From: Tridacna crocea
Taxonomy: Eukaryota; Mollusca; Bivalvia; Cardiida; Cardiidae
DNA length: 64,000 nucleotides
Direction: 5' to 3'
Assembly (NCBI GenBank): GCA_943736015.1
Contig: OX031069.1
Span: forward strand, 20,465,235 to 20,529,234
Positions 49,115-59,400 of the stretch are shown here, piece after piece. A program made the translations under genes and the position numbers. The notes below the pieces were generated by a model, which was not told where the DNA came from, searched no databases, and was given only the letters and a program-made list of their open reading frames with translations. Each line of letters opens with the position of its first letter. Positions within the stretch are counted from its first letter, which is position 1.

Positions 49115-49336
49115 GTGCCAGTGTAACAACTGTGCTAATATGGATACCGCCACAGAAGCAAAGTGCTGCAGAACCACAAATGTAGTAGATGGGAAGGTAG
49201 AAGTTGAGGGTCTGAACTGTATTATAGAACACGAAGGATTTAGAGTGAATTGTCTGAATATCCATGTGTTGGAAGTGGCATATTATGACCATGTACAGCA
49301 GTTAGGTCCACCTGAGGAAGACCAAATAATTCATGA
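49115..49336 (+). CDS. P2X7 ballast-like domain, penultimate exon
   Basis: The acceptor TTTTTTTTAACAG ends at 49114 and the donor GTAAGT starts at 49337. The translation opens with the cysteine cluster CQCNNC, then EAKCCR, then a run ending LNCIIEHEGFRVNCLNIHVL. In P2X7 receptors the same order of W-C-x-C-x-x-C, CC and C-x-x-x-H-x-x-F-x-x-x-C forms the intracellular zinc- and guanine nucleotide-binding ballast domain (established). No P2X channel part (two membrane helices, cysteine-rich ectodomain) is visible in the window, so this is likely a stand-alone ballast-domain protein, as occurs in invertebrates. The upstream exon supplying the first tryptophan was not found. Confidence 0.78.
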
Positions 49337-49479
49337 GTAAGTAAATTAAGAAAAAAAATGCAAGCTTGAAATCTCATTTTTAATGCTATATTCATTCACA
49401 TTATGCCAACTTCTGCTTTTTCAGTAAATGTAGTCAAAATTTAATGGTAGTGTGAAAGTCATCCTTGCCTTGCTACATA

Positions 49480-49562
49480 GCCATTATTTTCAGCAACATG
49501 ACAGAGTGTTTGCCTTGTGCACTGCAGGTTGCAGGTTCAATCCTGAGGCAGTTTATTAAATA
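49480..49562 (+). repeat. tRNA-like SINE head
   Basis: CAACATGACAGAGTGTTTGC followed by GGTTGCAGGTTCAATCCTGA resembles A and B boxes. Between the two ballast-domain exons. Confidence 0.45.
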
Positions 49563-49756
49563 GCACAGAGAAAAATTTCCTCCGTCTTGATAGGTGCATG
49601 AAAATTAGTACAATTACGATATTCAGATGAATGGTGAAGGTATTTTCACAAACAATGTTGTAAGATTCTTATATGGGAAACTGGTGCTGCATTGCAATAG
49701 AGTTAAAACCACAAGTGCTTCTGATTGAGGAAAATATAAATTTTGAAAATTGTTTT

Positions 49757-49956
49757 TTAACTCTTTACTGAATGAAAACATTTTAGACTTGAATAAATTA
49801 CAAATATTTGCAGATAACAATAGAAATGTAACACTATAATAGAAACATGTTCCCAGCAGGTTAGAAAAAATTGAGGGAACAGCAGAAGATACTGCTTACC
49901 AGTGTTTACAAAAAGCTACTATGACAGAGTCATGAAAACCAATAATTGTTTAGTTA
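49757..49956 (-). mobile_element. TTAA-HP repeat, diverged
   Basis: Hairpin shortened; its last TTAA is the first TTAA of the next element. Confidence 0.75.
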
Positions 49957-50188
49957 ACCCATTAACATACCATCCCTACTTTTGATGACCCTGAGAAAGA
50001 AGCCTTTGGAAAAACACTGTGGCAAAAGGAGAAAATGCTGGTAGCAGCAAACAGCATTTTCTCTTTCTCCCATAATGTTTTCTACCCTTCACAAAACAAT
50101 TTCAAATTTTCAGTCTCTTTCATATAGTCGTTTGCAAATGCTTTTGATGTGAACAAACCATAAAATTTTGTCAGTTAGTAATGAGTTA
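49953..50188 (+). mobile_element. TTAA-HP repeat, abutting the previous one
   Basis: Shares TTAA 49953-49956 with its neighbour, opposite orientation, showing insertion into an existing element end. Confidence 0.85.
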
Positions 50189-50305
50189 AAGTGTTAAACC
50201 TTTTATATCCAAAATTGGTCAGAAACCCATACATGTGAAAGATTGGCTATTCTATAAATGACAGTTTTCTTCACTTCATCCTTGTTACATTGTTTTATAT
50301 TTCAG

Positions 50306-50528
50306 ACTGTATAGACACCTTGCCTACAGAAGATTTGTAAGATGGGTATATGGACTGCTGGGAAAAGGAGTGAGGAAAGTTGTACCTTCCTGTGCAGTGA
50401 CGGCTGTTAGAAATGCCTTTCCTTCAGAAAATTACTGTGGTTTTAAATACCCCACAGTAACTTGGGGAAATATAAGTTATCAAGGGATAATTCATGGAGT
50501 TTGTGTGTTTCTTAATTTCCTACAGTAA
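50306..50528 (+). CDS. P2X7 ballast-like domain, terminal exon
   Basis: The acceptor TTTATATTTCAG ends at 50305, and the phase joins exactly to the exon ending at 49336. The frame reads LYRHLAYRRFVRWVYGLLGK, then VRKVVPSCAVTAVRNAFPSE and CGFKYPTV, followed by a tail and TAA at 50526-50528. AYRxFVxW, hGxGxRxVhPSCxVxxIRxxFP and YxGF are the signature of the C-terminal half of the P2X7 ballast. The 73-residue segment is undamaged. The 0.97-kb intron before it carries two back-to-back TTAA-HP repeats. Confidence 0.8.
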
Positions 50529-50614
50529 TTTATACCCTTTCACAAACTATCCTTATTTCATATGCAATGACCTTCAATTTGGATAAATGTAAGATTTTGT
50601 AGTCTTGTAATGAA

Positions 50615-50842
50615 TTAACCCATTACCACACAATCCCTACTTTTGACGCCTCTGAAAAAGAAGCCTTTTGAAACCATTGTGGGAAAAGGAGAAAATGCTG
50701 GTAACCAGCATTTTCTCCTTTTCCCACAATGTTTTCTCTCTTCTCTGATATAAATTTCAAATTTTCAGTCACTTTTATTTTGACGTCTACAAATGCTTTG
50801 AATTTGGACCAGTCTAAATTTTGTCGCTTGGTAAAGAGTTAA
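50615..50842 (+). mobile_element. TTAA-HP repeat, subfamily A
   Basis: Starts 87 bp after the ballast-gene stop; perfect hairpin. Preceded by an old right arm (50545-50612), so probably also inserted into an element end. Confidence 0.87.
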
Positions 50843-50856
50843 TATGTTCTTCATCA

Positions 50857-51037
50857 ACTCTTTAACACAGGACAAATGACTGAAAATTAGAAATTTGTTT
50901 TGTGAAGGGTCGATAACATTGCAAGAAAAGCAGACAGAAAATGCTGGATACCAGCATTTTCTCCTTTTCAAACACAGTTTTCGATAGGCTTCTTTTAAAA
51001 GGTCATTTAAAGCCAGGATCCTGTGGTGAACAGTTAA
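50857..51037 (-). mobile_element. TTAA-HP repeat with internal deletion of the left arm
   Basis: CAACTCTTTAACACAGGACA runs directly into TGACTGAAAATTAGAAATTT. Confidence 0.7.
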
Positions 51038-51064
51038 GTTGATCATGATTACAAATTTTAACAG

Positions 51065-51293
51065 TTAACCCCTTCCCAAACGACAAATTTTTGGACTAGA
51101 CCAAATTGAAAGCATTTGCAGATGACAATTCAACTCTTGCTGAAAAGATGATTTCTGTCTGTGATAGGGTAGAAAACATTGTGGGAAAAGGAGAAAATGC
51201 TGGTTACCAGCATTTTCTCCTTTTCCCACAATGTTTTCAAAAGGCTACTATTTCAGACCCGTAAAAACCAGGGATTGTTTGGGAAAGGGTTAA
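51065..51293 (-). mobile_element. TTAA-HP repeat, variant D
   Basis: Left arm CAATTCAACTCTTGCTGAAA and right arm GGCTACTATTTCAGACCCGT define a variant also seen at 9486 and 46000. Perfect hairpin of 33-bp arms, 229 bp. Confidence 0.9.
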
Positions 51294-51507
51294 TTACACT
51301 AAAAAATCTGGGTCAGCAATGTTTTTTAGATATACAGCAGTATTTTTTTATCTTATACATGTGTGAGACAAGAACATTTTGTAATTTCTGTATTATATGG
51401 GAAACAAGGGGAGTTATGTGACAAAAAGTAAAGCCTACATAAATTTTTGGCCCTTTACTAAAACAAACAGGTGATCAGCAGTGAACACTTCACAATACAT
51501 TTTATCA

Positions 51508-51992
51508 ACCAATTGCCATACAATTCTGAGTTTTAATGGGCCTGAAAAAAATTTTGAAAACATTATGGGAAAAGTGGTGATGCTAGTAACCAGCATGTAT
51601 TCCTTTTCCCACCATGTTTTCTTTTCAAAGGAAAGTGTCACCATTTGAACCAACTTTGATGGTTGTCTACAAATGCTATAAATTTGGACAAGTCTGAAAT
51701 TTTGTTTTGGTACAGAGTTAGAAGAAATTGCTTGTAATGAACAATTTCTTCTTTTTCGGCACTATTTTATTTATTGTCAACAAAGTGCAGCTTTTAAGGA
51801 ATAGAATGGTCATCCACACATTCAGTCCGAACTTTTGAGGACCTGTTGGATTAAGGCATATGAAAACCTTGGACGAAAAGTGTAAAAAGCAGGTAACCTG
51901 CATTGTTTTCTATGCTCAGTGGAAAATTTTTTTGAGGCAGTGTTGCTTATAATGCGAACAAGTCTTTAATTTTGTTGTCAGGCTTTGAGTTA
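51508..51992 (+). mobile_element. Two decayed TTAA-HP copies in series
   Basis: 51508-51721 and 51812-51992, both with left arm ..AATTCTGAGTTTTAA or AGTCCGAACTTTTGAG, weak hairpins and right ends near GAGTTA. Confidence 0.6.
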
Positions 51993-52218
51993 ACTCTGTA
52001 CCACACAAATGATTTTTAGACCAGTCCAATTTGAAAGAAGTTGCTGACAACAAAATAAACTTAACTAAAAAATAGAAATTTGTTGCCAGTGGGGTAGAAA
52101 ACTTTGGGTGAAAAGAAGAACATGCTGGTTACCAGCATTTCCTCTTTTTCCCACAATGTTTTCAAAAGGCTTCCATCTAAGGGTCGTAAAAAACAGGGAT
52201 TGTTTGGCACAGGGTTGA
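51990..52218 (-). mobile_element. TTAA-HP repeat, subfamily A
   Basis: 229 bp; hairpin with several mismatches (GAAAAGAAGAACATGCTGGT). Confidence 0.78.
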
Positions 52219-52424
52219 AACAGTGAAACATAAAAAATAGAGAATGTTTATAAATTACATGAAGAAAAAATGAATGTTTGAAGTTTGTTTTTTTTGAAAC
52301 AAGTATTTATAATATAAGTTTTTACCACACCTTTATATGATTGTAATGCTCTAAAATCTTTACCAAAAAAAAAATCACATCATTTTTTGACTCGTGCAGC
52401 GAAGCCTTTCGGAAACATTGTGGC

Positions 52425-53210
52425 AGTTCACGGCTGTGGTGAATCATGTGGCTGAAGGCTCAGGGCGACATAATTCACCACAGCCGTGAACAAATTTCAA
52501 AGTCCCCTGCCACCTGACCGTATAACAAATTTATTATACTGCAAAGTTTACTCTTTCAAAGCTCATTAAATGGATTTTTCCTGTTTTGTAATTTCACGAA
52601 TCAAGTAGTTGAATGGGGCACTCAAAAGGGAAACTGGCTTTACATGGTTTTTGCCAGGATACATGATATATATGTTCCCGGCCTGTTAACCAATCAGATC
52701 ACAAGAAATTTCTTTGCAGAATAATAATTTTATTATACTGCAAAGAAATTTCTCGTGATATGATTGGTTAATATACCAGAAACATATATATCATGTTCCC
52801 TGGCAAAAACCACATCAAGCCATTTTCCCTTTTGAGTGCCCCGTAAACATCACTGCGCATGCAACACAAAATCCAAAACGGCTGCATCGATCCATCACCA
52901 GACTGCAGATTTATGCACCAAACCAGTGACGTCAGTTTTCATTGAGTTGGGGCACTCAGAAGGAAATTTCTATTTCGTCAGCATACTCGATTTGTGAGAT
53001 TATAATACAGGAAAATTTTGCTTAACACGCTTTGAAAGGGTAAAACTTTGCAGTATAATAAATTCCTTGTACGGGCAGGGCACTTGAAAACTTGTTCACT
53101 GCTGTATTGAATCATGTTGCCACCTCGCCTTCGGTTCCATATGACATGATTCACCACAGCTGTGAACAAGTTTCCAAGTCCCCTGCCACCTGACTGTACA
53201 ACTAATATTG
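52425..53210. mobile_element. Inverted pair of FB1 foldback elements
   Basis: Two FB1 copies face each other around 52725-52735 (CTTTGCAGAATAATAATTTTATTATACTGCAAAG), giving a roughly 780-bp palindrome. Each half again carries its own 140-bp hairpin. The left half lacks about 120 bp present in the right. It lies between the 3' ends of two convergent genes. Confidence 0.82.
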
Positions 53211-53315
53211 TTTTTGTGTAATAGAACCTTTACATCAACAGAATGTTACAATAGAGAAATCCATCAAAATGGCCTTGTAAAGGAAACAAAACTATAAACT
53301 CAAATCAGCCAGTTA

Positions 53316-53497
53316 TCATCTTGTGAATCTTGCCCTGTGAGCTTTAACAATTTCATCTTTTTTGGGTCTTGGTGTACTGCAGGCTATTGGTTTTGGTTTT
53401 TCTGACACCTGCTCATCATTTGCTTTTCTAGCCCTCAAATAGCTGTTATTCTCTTTGTGATTTTCAAGCAGATAGTCCATGAGTTCATCAACATAAC
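53316..53497 (-). CDS. Transposase-like gene, terminal exon
   Basis: Acceptor TTTTTTTTTTAG (reverse strand). Begins GYVDELMDYLLENHKENN and ends KKDEIVKAHRARFTR with TGA at 53318-53316. The basic RxRF ending is the normal terminus of the family. The stop lies about 100 bp from the large inverted foldback repeat 52425-53210; the gene runs tail-to-tail with the ballast-domain gene. Confidence 0.8.
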
Positions 53498-56400
53498 CTA
53501 AAAAAAAAAAAGGAACTGAATGTTTATTTCCATCTTGGGTATTATTCTAGTTATACTATGGCAAACAATTTTGCTAATTCAAGGTCTTGTTGATGCGACC
53601 AACTGTTCATTCTTGATCATCTATCCAGTCTTAATGCTTACTTTTAACAAGAATACCATAGAGGGAGTTCATAACCACAGTACTTGTGATATAACCAAAG
53701 GGTCTTACTATGTGATGGCCCTGGTTGTCTATCTGTCTGTCTGTCAATTCGTCCCTTTGCAATTTCTTGCGTGTGCAACTTCTCCTACAGTTTCCGTTGG
53801 AACAAGTTCAGACTTTCCACAATGAATCTCTAAAATGTGTGGTTGGGCATTTGACTCTTAAAATTTGGATCGCATAGGTGTTCTTGATTTAAACCCATTT
53901 CAATGACAAACCCATGCAGGTGTAACGCAAAAAAATGACCCCCATTACAAAATGACCCCCGGGTCATTTCTCGACGTAGAATAATGACCCGGGTCATTTT
54001 TCTACGTTGAAAAATGACCCATGGGTCATTCCTCTACGTCGAGAAATGACCCGTGGGTCATTTTGTAATGGGGGTCATTTTTCTGCTTTACACAGGCATA
54101 TATACGCCGCTCTGCAAAGCTCTTGTTGTCCTTGGTATGATGTGGTGTAAGGCTGAAACCTTGCTTTGAACATGAATACAGTTGAATACCTTGCACCAAC
54201 CAATGCCATCTTCAAACTATCCAGAGAAAGAATGCTTTTGAAAACATGTGAACATGAGAAAATGTTTGTAACCAGCTCATTTTCCATTTGCACAATGTAT
54301 ATTACTGTTTGAGATAGAAATTTCATGTTTTGAATAAACATCAGTATGTCACATTACCAACTACCTTACCAAATGTTGCTTCTTTTTTCACTTCTTTAGC
54401 AATTGCTGCACCTTTCCTTGATTTCGGAAATGATATTCTCCATTGTAAATTCCCATCTTTTGTCACTGCTTGAGTTTGTGAGGAATTTTCATTACAATGA
54501 AGTGCAGCTAGAGCAAGTCTGAAATGAAATATATACGTTTTCCTTACAAGTCACCAATTTAAAACTATTACCAATTCAGTGTTTTATAAACATATCTGCA
54601 GTAGAAGTCCTAACAATATCGTGGGAAAAGGAACAGTTGCCCATGACAAACAATTGCTAATTCCCACCATGTTTCCTACAATATTGGAGCACTATGTACC
54701 AGTTTCAGGAATGATCTGTAAGCAGCAAAGTCTTTCAATTTAGGATGCTGCATCTTTTTATATATAGTCAGAAAAAAGGTTGAATATGATTTTCATTCAA
54801 CAGTTTGATGAAATGCACAGGACTGATAGGTGTAAGTTACAAATGTTTTTCCAAGTTTAGTATTCAATTGTCTAACGATTTTATTCTAACACAAATTATT
54901 AACCCATTACCACACAATACCTACTTTTGATGACCCTGAGAAAAAAAGCCTTTAGGAAACAATGTGGGAAAAGGAGAAAACGCTGGTTACCAGCATTTTC
55001 TCATTTTCCCACAATGTTTTCTACCCTTCACAAAACTTTCTAATTTCCAGTCACTTTACTTTTGTTGTCTGCAAATGCTTCTGATTTGGACAAACCTAAA
55101 ATTTTCTTGTTTTGCAAAGAGTCAACCATCTACATTACGGAGAATCTGGGCAAAAACTTGGACAATTACAACACAAGTTACCTTGCTTCCATCTGTGCAT
55201 AGAAGTAATGTACCGACTTCGAAGTAAACTGGCAAACAACATTATGAAAAGACTCAAGTGTAGATGTCTGTTCAGTTTGTGACAGCTTTTTTACATCTTG
55301 CACAAGCAGTCTTCCTATGACAATTTTTCCATTTCAACATATGGTTTAAAACCTGCCAAAAACAAAATACAATTACAGATAAAAGATTCCAGATCTGTCA
55401 AGACCTAATTCGGATTCCAGTTTGGTTAGGCAGACTGAAAATCTGCTCAGATCAAATTGGAATATTTCCTTGTGAAATAGTGTGACTACCTGTAAACCAT
55501 CTCAATTCATTTGGTTCCCAGAATAGAGGTTTCAATCAGATATTCAGTTAAAATTGACTTTTAAAAGTGTTCTACTTTAGTGGCAAAAACAATTATGAAA
55601 AACACAGAATTTGTATGGAAAAAGAGTAGAAATCATAATGTCTTATGGGAGGATGAAAATAAAAATTGAAGTACACTCTTCTATGTATTTTGAGTTGTAT
55701 TTTTTCCTATGGAAGAGCTTTTGTTTAGCAGATCAAAGATAAAACAGAAAATAAGAACCAAATTGAGTATTTATGTACCTTTTTTCATCCAGTCTCTGTC
55801 ATCTAGCTGCCCATGTTCACAATGTGGAAACTTCTCTCCATGTCCACTGTGAATATTTGCCACATGGTTGAGAACTGATAGCCACTTCTGTTGCACAAGC
55901 TCACCATCACAACCACTACTTGCAGCACACCAGTACATATGGTTACTTATGGACCTTGCCCAGTCCTTCACTTTTTGCCATCCTTTTTTCTTGCCAGCCG
56001 CTTCAAGTTTCTTGTAGACACCTGTGAAAAAAAGAAAAACAAAATAGTCATTTCAATTAACTCTTTACCAAACAAGAAAACTTTAGACTTGTCCATTGAA
56101 ATTGAAAGCATTTGCAGCCAACAAAGTAAATATGACTTGAAAATTGAAATTTGTATTAGGATGGGTAGAAAACAATGTGGGAAAAGAAGAAAATGCTGTT
56201 TACCAGCATTTTCTCCTTTTCCAACATTTTTTTCAAAAGGCCTCTTTCCCAGGGTCTGTAAAAGTCGTGATTGTGTTGGAAATTTTTAAACTTTGAAATC
56301 TCAAAGATCCAAAGCCAAAGGTCAATCTTACATTTCTCACAAATTTGTGAATCTGTCTTTCTCTTTGTCAGTTCAACCACCTGTCTGCCCATCTTTTTTT

Positions 56401-59400
56401 CATTTCCATGCTCTAACTCAAAATCTATTTGACCTGGGACCCTGAAACTTTATCCAAGTGTTTCTCATGACCCAAGGAGGTGTCGTATTGTTTTTGGTTC
56501 ACGTTGGTCATCTGACAAGGTGCTGGTGGACGCATTAGTCCGCTTTGCAGTAGATTTAGTTTGGTGTTTTAAGCTGCATGGTATTTTACTCTGCTTTCAA
56601 TCTGATATTTAACAGTATCACCATAAAAGCTCACTTATTCATGCATGTGCTGGTTTTCACCAGTATTCCCAAGGACACTCCCATGAAAAACGCAGTGCTT
56701 ACAGTAAGGCTTAAACCTGGGATCTTCACAAGTCTTGTATTTAAGCACTTAGTCATGCCAGACCTCTTTTTCATAGTATTTATAGTATATATCAAATTAC
56801 TCTGTAAAGTTATTGTGATAAAGTATGATGCTGTCGACTATATAAATTTAACTTAAATATTAAATCACCAATATTTTGTGTTAAAATTGATTTCTGCAAA
56901 ACCTTTCACAAAAGAATTGTCTTTGCAGCCATTTTAGATTAAGATAAGACTGCACAAAGTAATCAGTCTGATCTTAGTTAAGCTGTGTTTATTTATGCCA
57001 AGATCTCCTTGCATAAGAGAATCTTAAGACTTCAGATGTCTATTTTCTTATTTTGCTTTGCGTTTGGCTTGGGTCAGAAGCAAGGGTATTCCTTTCTTTG
57101 GAATGAAACAATAGCAGGCTGTAGTGCATGTGAGATTGCCTCTTACATGTATGTTTTACATTTTATCAAGTATATATCATCAAAAGGAAAAAAGAAATTT
57201 ATTTTTTATTCTGACAGCTGTACAACAATAAACAAAAACAGGTTCTATGTATCAATGCTGTGGCATTGCATACATACAGTTTACTATGGATGTATAGTCA
57301 ATTTCCCACAAGTACTCTGAAAAAGGTCTTACACAAAATGAAAATTACTCAATGCATTCTGGATCTGTCAATTGCATAATGCATTGAGAGACCCAGGCGA
57401 AAAATTGAAATATATAGTACTGCTGAAGGGGCTGCAGTGATTTGATGTGCATGATGAAAAAAAAACATTCAAGGTACAAATGATGGATCAAACAAACTTT
57501 TATGATTTAAAGCAGATGTCTGAAACTTAAAAAAATTTTGAATACATAACTGAGAAGGAGAGAGTTACATGCAAAAATATCTGGGTGATTTCCTTCTCAG
57601 ATGAGCACAAATTCTCTTTCTTCTTCAAGTATCATTATGATACTGATTTTCACAGTGTCAGTTTACTCGATCTCTACTCAACAAGGTCAGACTCCACACC
57701 AGAGATAGATATGTCTGCTATGAAATTAAACAAACTCAAAGACAATTTAATTCCAATATCATCAAAAAATTATGATGACCTTGTGTCCCTCATAATGTGT
57801 AAATGACATACCGGTATTCCAAAAAGTCATCACTCGTTTCATCTACTTCTGCCTCATCTTTAAAGATTGTCTACAAACTTTTGCCTGTTTCAGTCAAATT
57901 AGCCCAACTCTTTACCAAACAACAAAATTTCATACTGGTCTAAATTCAAAGCATTTGCAGAAGACAAATGTAACTGAAATGACGATTTCCCTCTTCAACA
58001 GGGTGGAAAATATTGTGGGAAAAGGAGAAAAATGCTAGTAACAAGCATTTACTCCTTTGCCCATAATGTTTTCCAAAGGCTTTTTTCCCAGGTCATGAAT
58101 ACCTGGGATTGATTGGTAATTATTCCAGAATTTCTGTCCAATTCATCTTTTATGACAGTTTCGTTGAAAAAAGTGACAGTTTTTGTGTCTATTGAAATAC
58201 AACATGATACAAATATAGCATATTATTTACAAGAATTGTGAACAATAGCAATATATTTTATAAAATTTGTTGTGCTGTTTTGTTATACATTTTTCTTGTT
58301 ACAAAGATACATATATCATGTGTATTGATAACTGCACTGTTATGTTGCTGTGTTCAAAATGTGGTTACATGTATTTATTAATTGAAAAATGAATGATAAA
58401 AAATGCCTAATTATTCTCTCATATCCCAGATAGCCAAAAAATGAAATGGACACTTTCATTCCGTAAAATGCCTGACCTTTCTGGGACTAAATGACTGAAA
58501 TGGACAATTTCAGTCAAATGACTGAAATGGACAGTTTCAGTCAAGACTATTTCTGTTTTTTTGCCTGCATATCTGGCAGTAAAGCAGACAGTGTAGATTT
58601 TAAATTGGACTGCAGGCTCTGTGCAGTCTGATTCAGGTATACACTCTCTATAAAGTAATTGCTGAATCTTGTTTCAGCATAACACAACTTAATTACATAT
58701 TACAATCTCAATGATGTTTGACCAAAATCTACCAAAATAATTATGTCACATCATACCCCCAGGACCAGACCTTGATCTACTCTGTCCATAAAAGCTTGTA
58801 TATGCTTGGCAGTCTGGGGAACTTTAAATCTTTGGAATCGAGAATTTTTGATAAACAGAAATTGTTATCTGGCTAAAAGTCAGGATTGTCCCATATAGGG
58901 CTAATATGGAGTGTTTGATACTTGCACTTTAATTCTCGAGGTTGAGAAGGAGAAGTAACCTACTGTTCTACTGGTTTGAAAATCTATAGTTCCAGTTTGG
59001 TTTCATTAACCCATTACCACACAATCCCTACTTTTGACGCCCCCGAGAAAGAAGCCTTCAGAAAACAATGTGGGAAAAGGAGAAAATGCTGGTAACCAGC
59101 ATTTTCTCCTTTTCCCACACTGTTTTCTACCCTTCACAAAACAAATTTCAAATTTTTAGTCAGTTTTATTTTGTTGTCTGCAAATGCTTTCAATTTGGAC
59201 AAGTCTATAATTTTGTCGTTTGGTAATGGGTTAAACATCTTGCTAAAAAGACTGTTAAGTTACAGGAAAAAGAGTAGAACAAAATTTTGATTGCAGTGTC
59301 CATTAAATGGCCCTGAATTGCTTGCAGATAGTTGTTGTTAGTTAATCTCAATAAAACAAACATCTTTTAACAACCAAGAATCAAGTTACACAAACTGACT

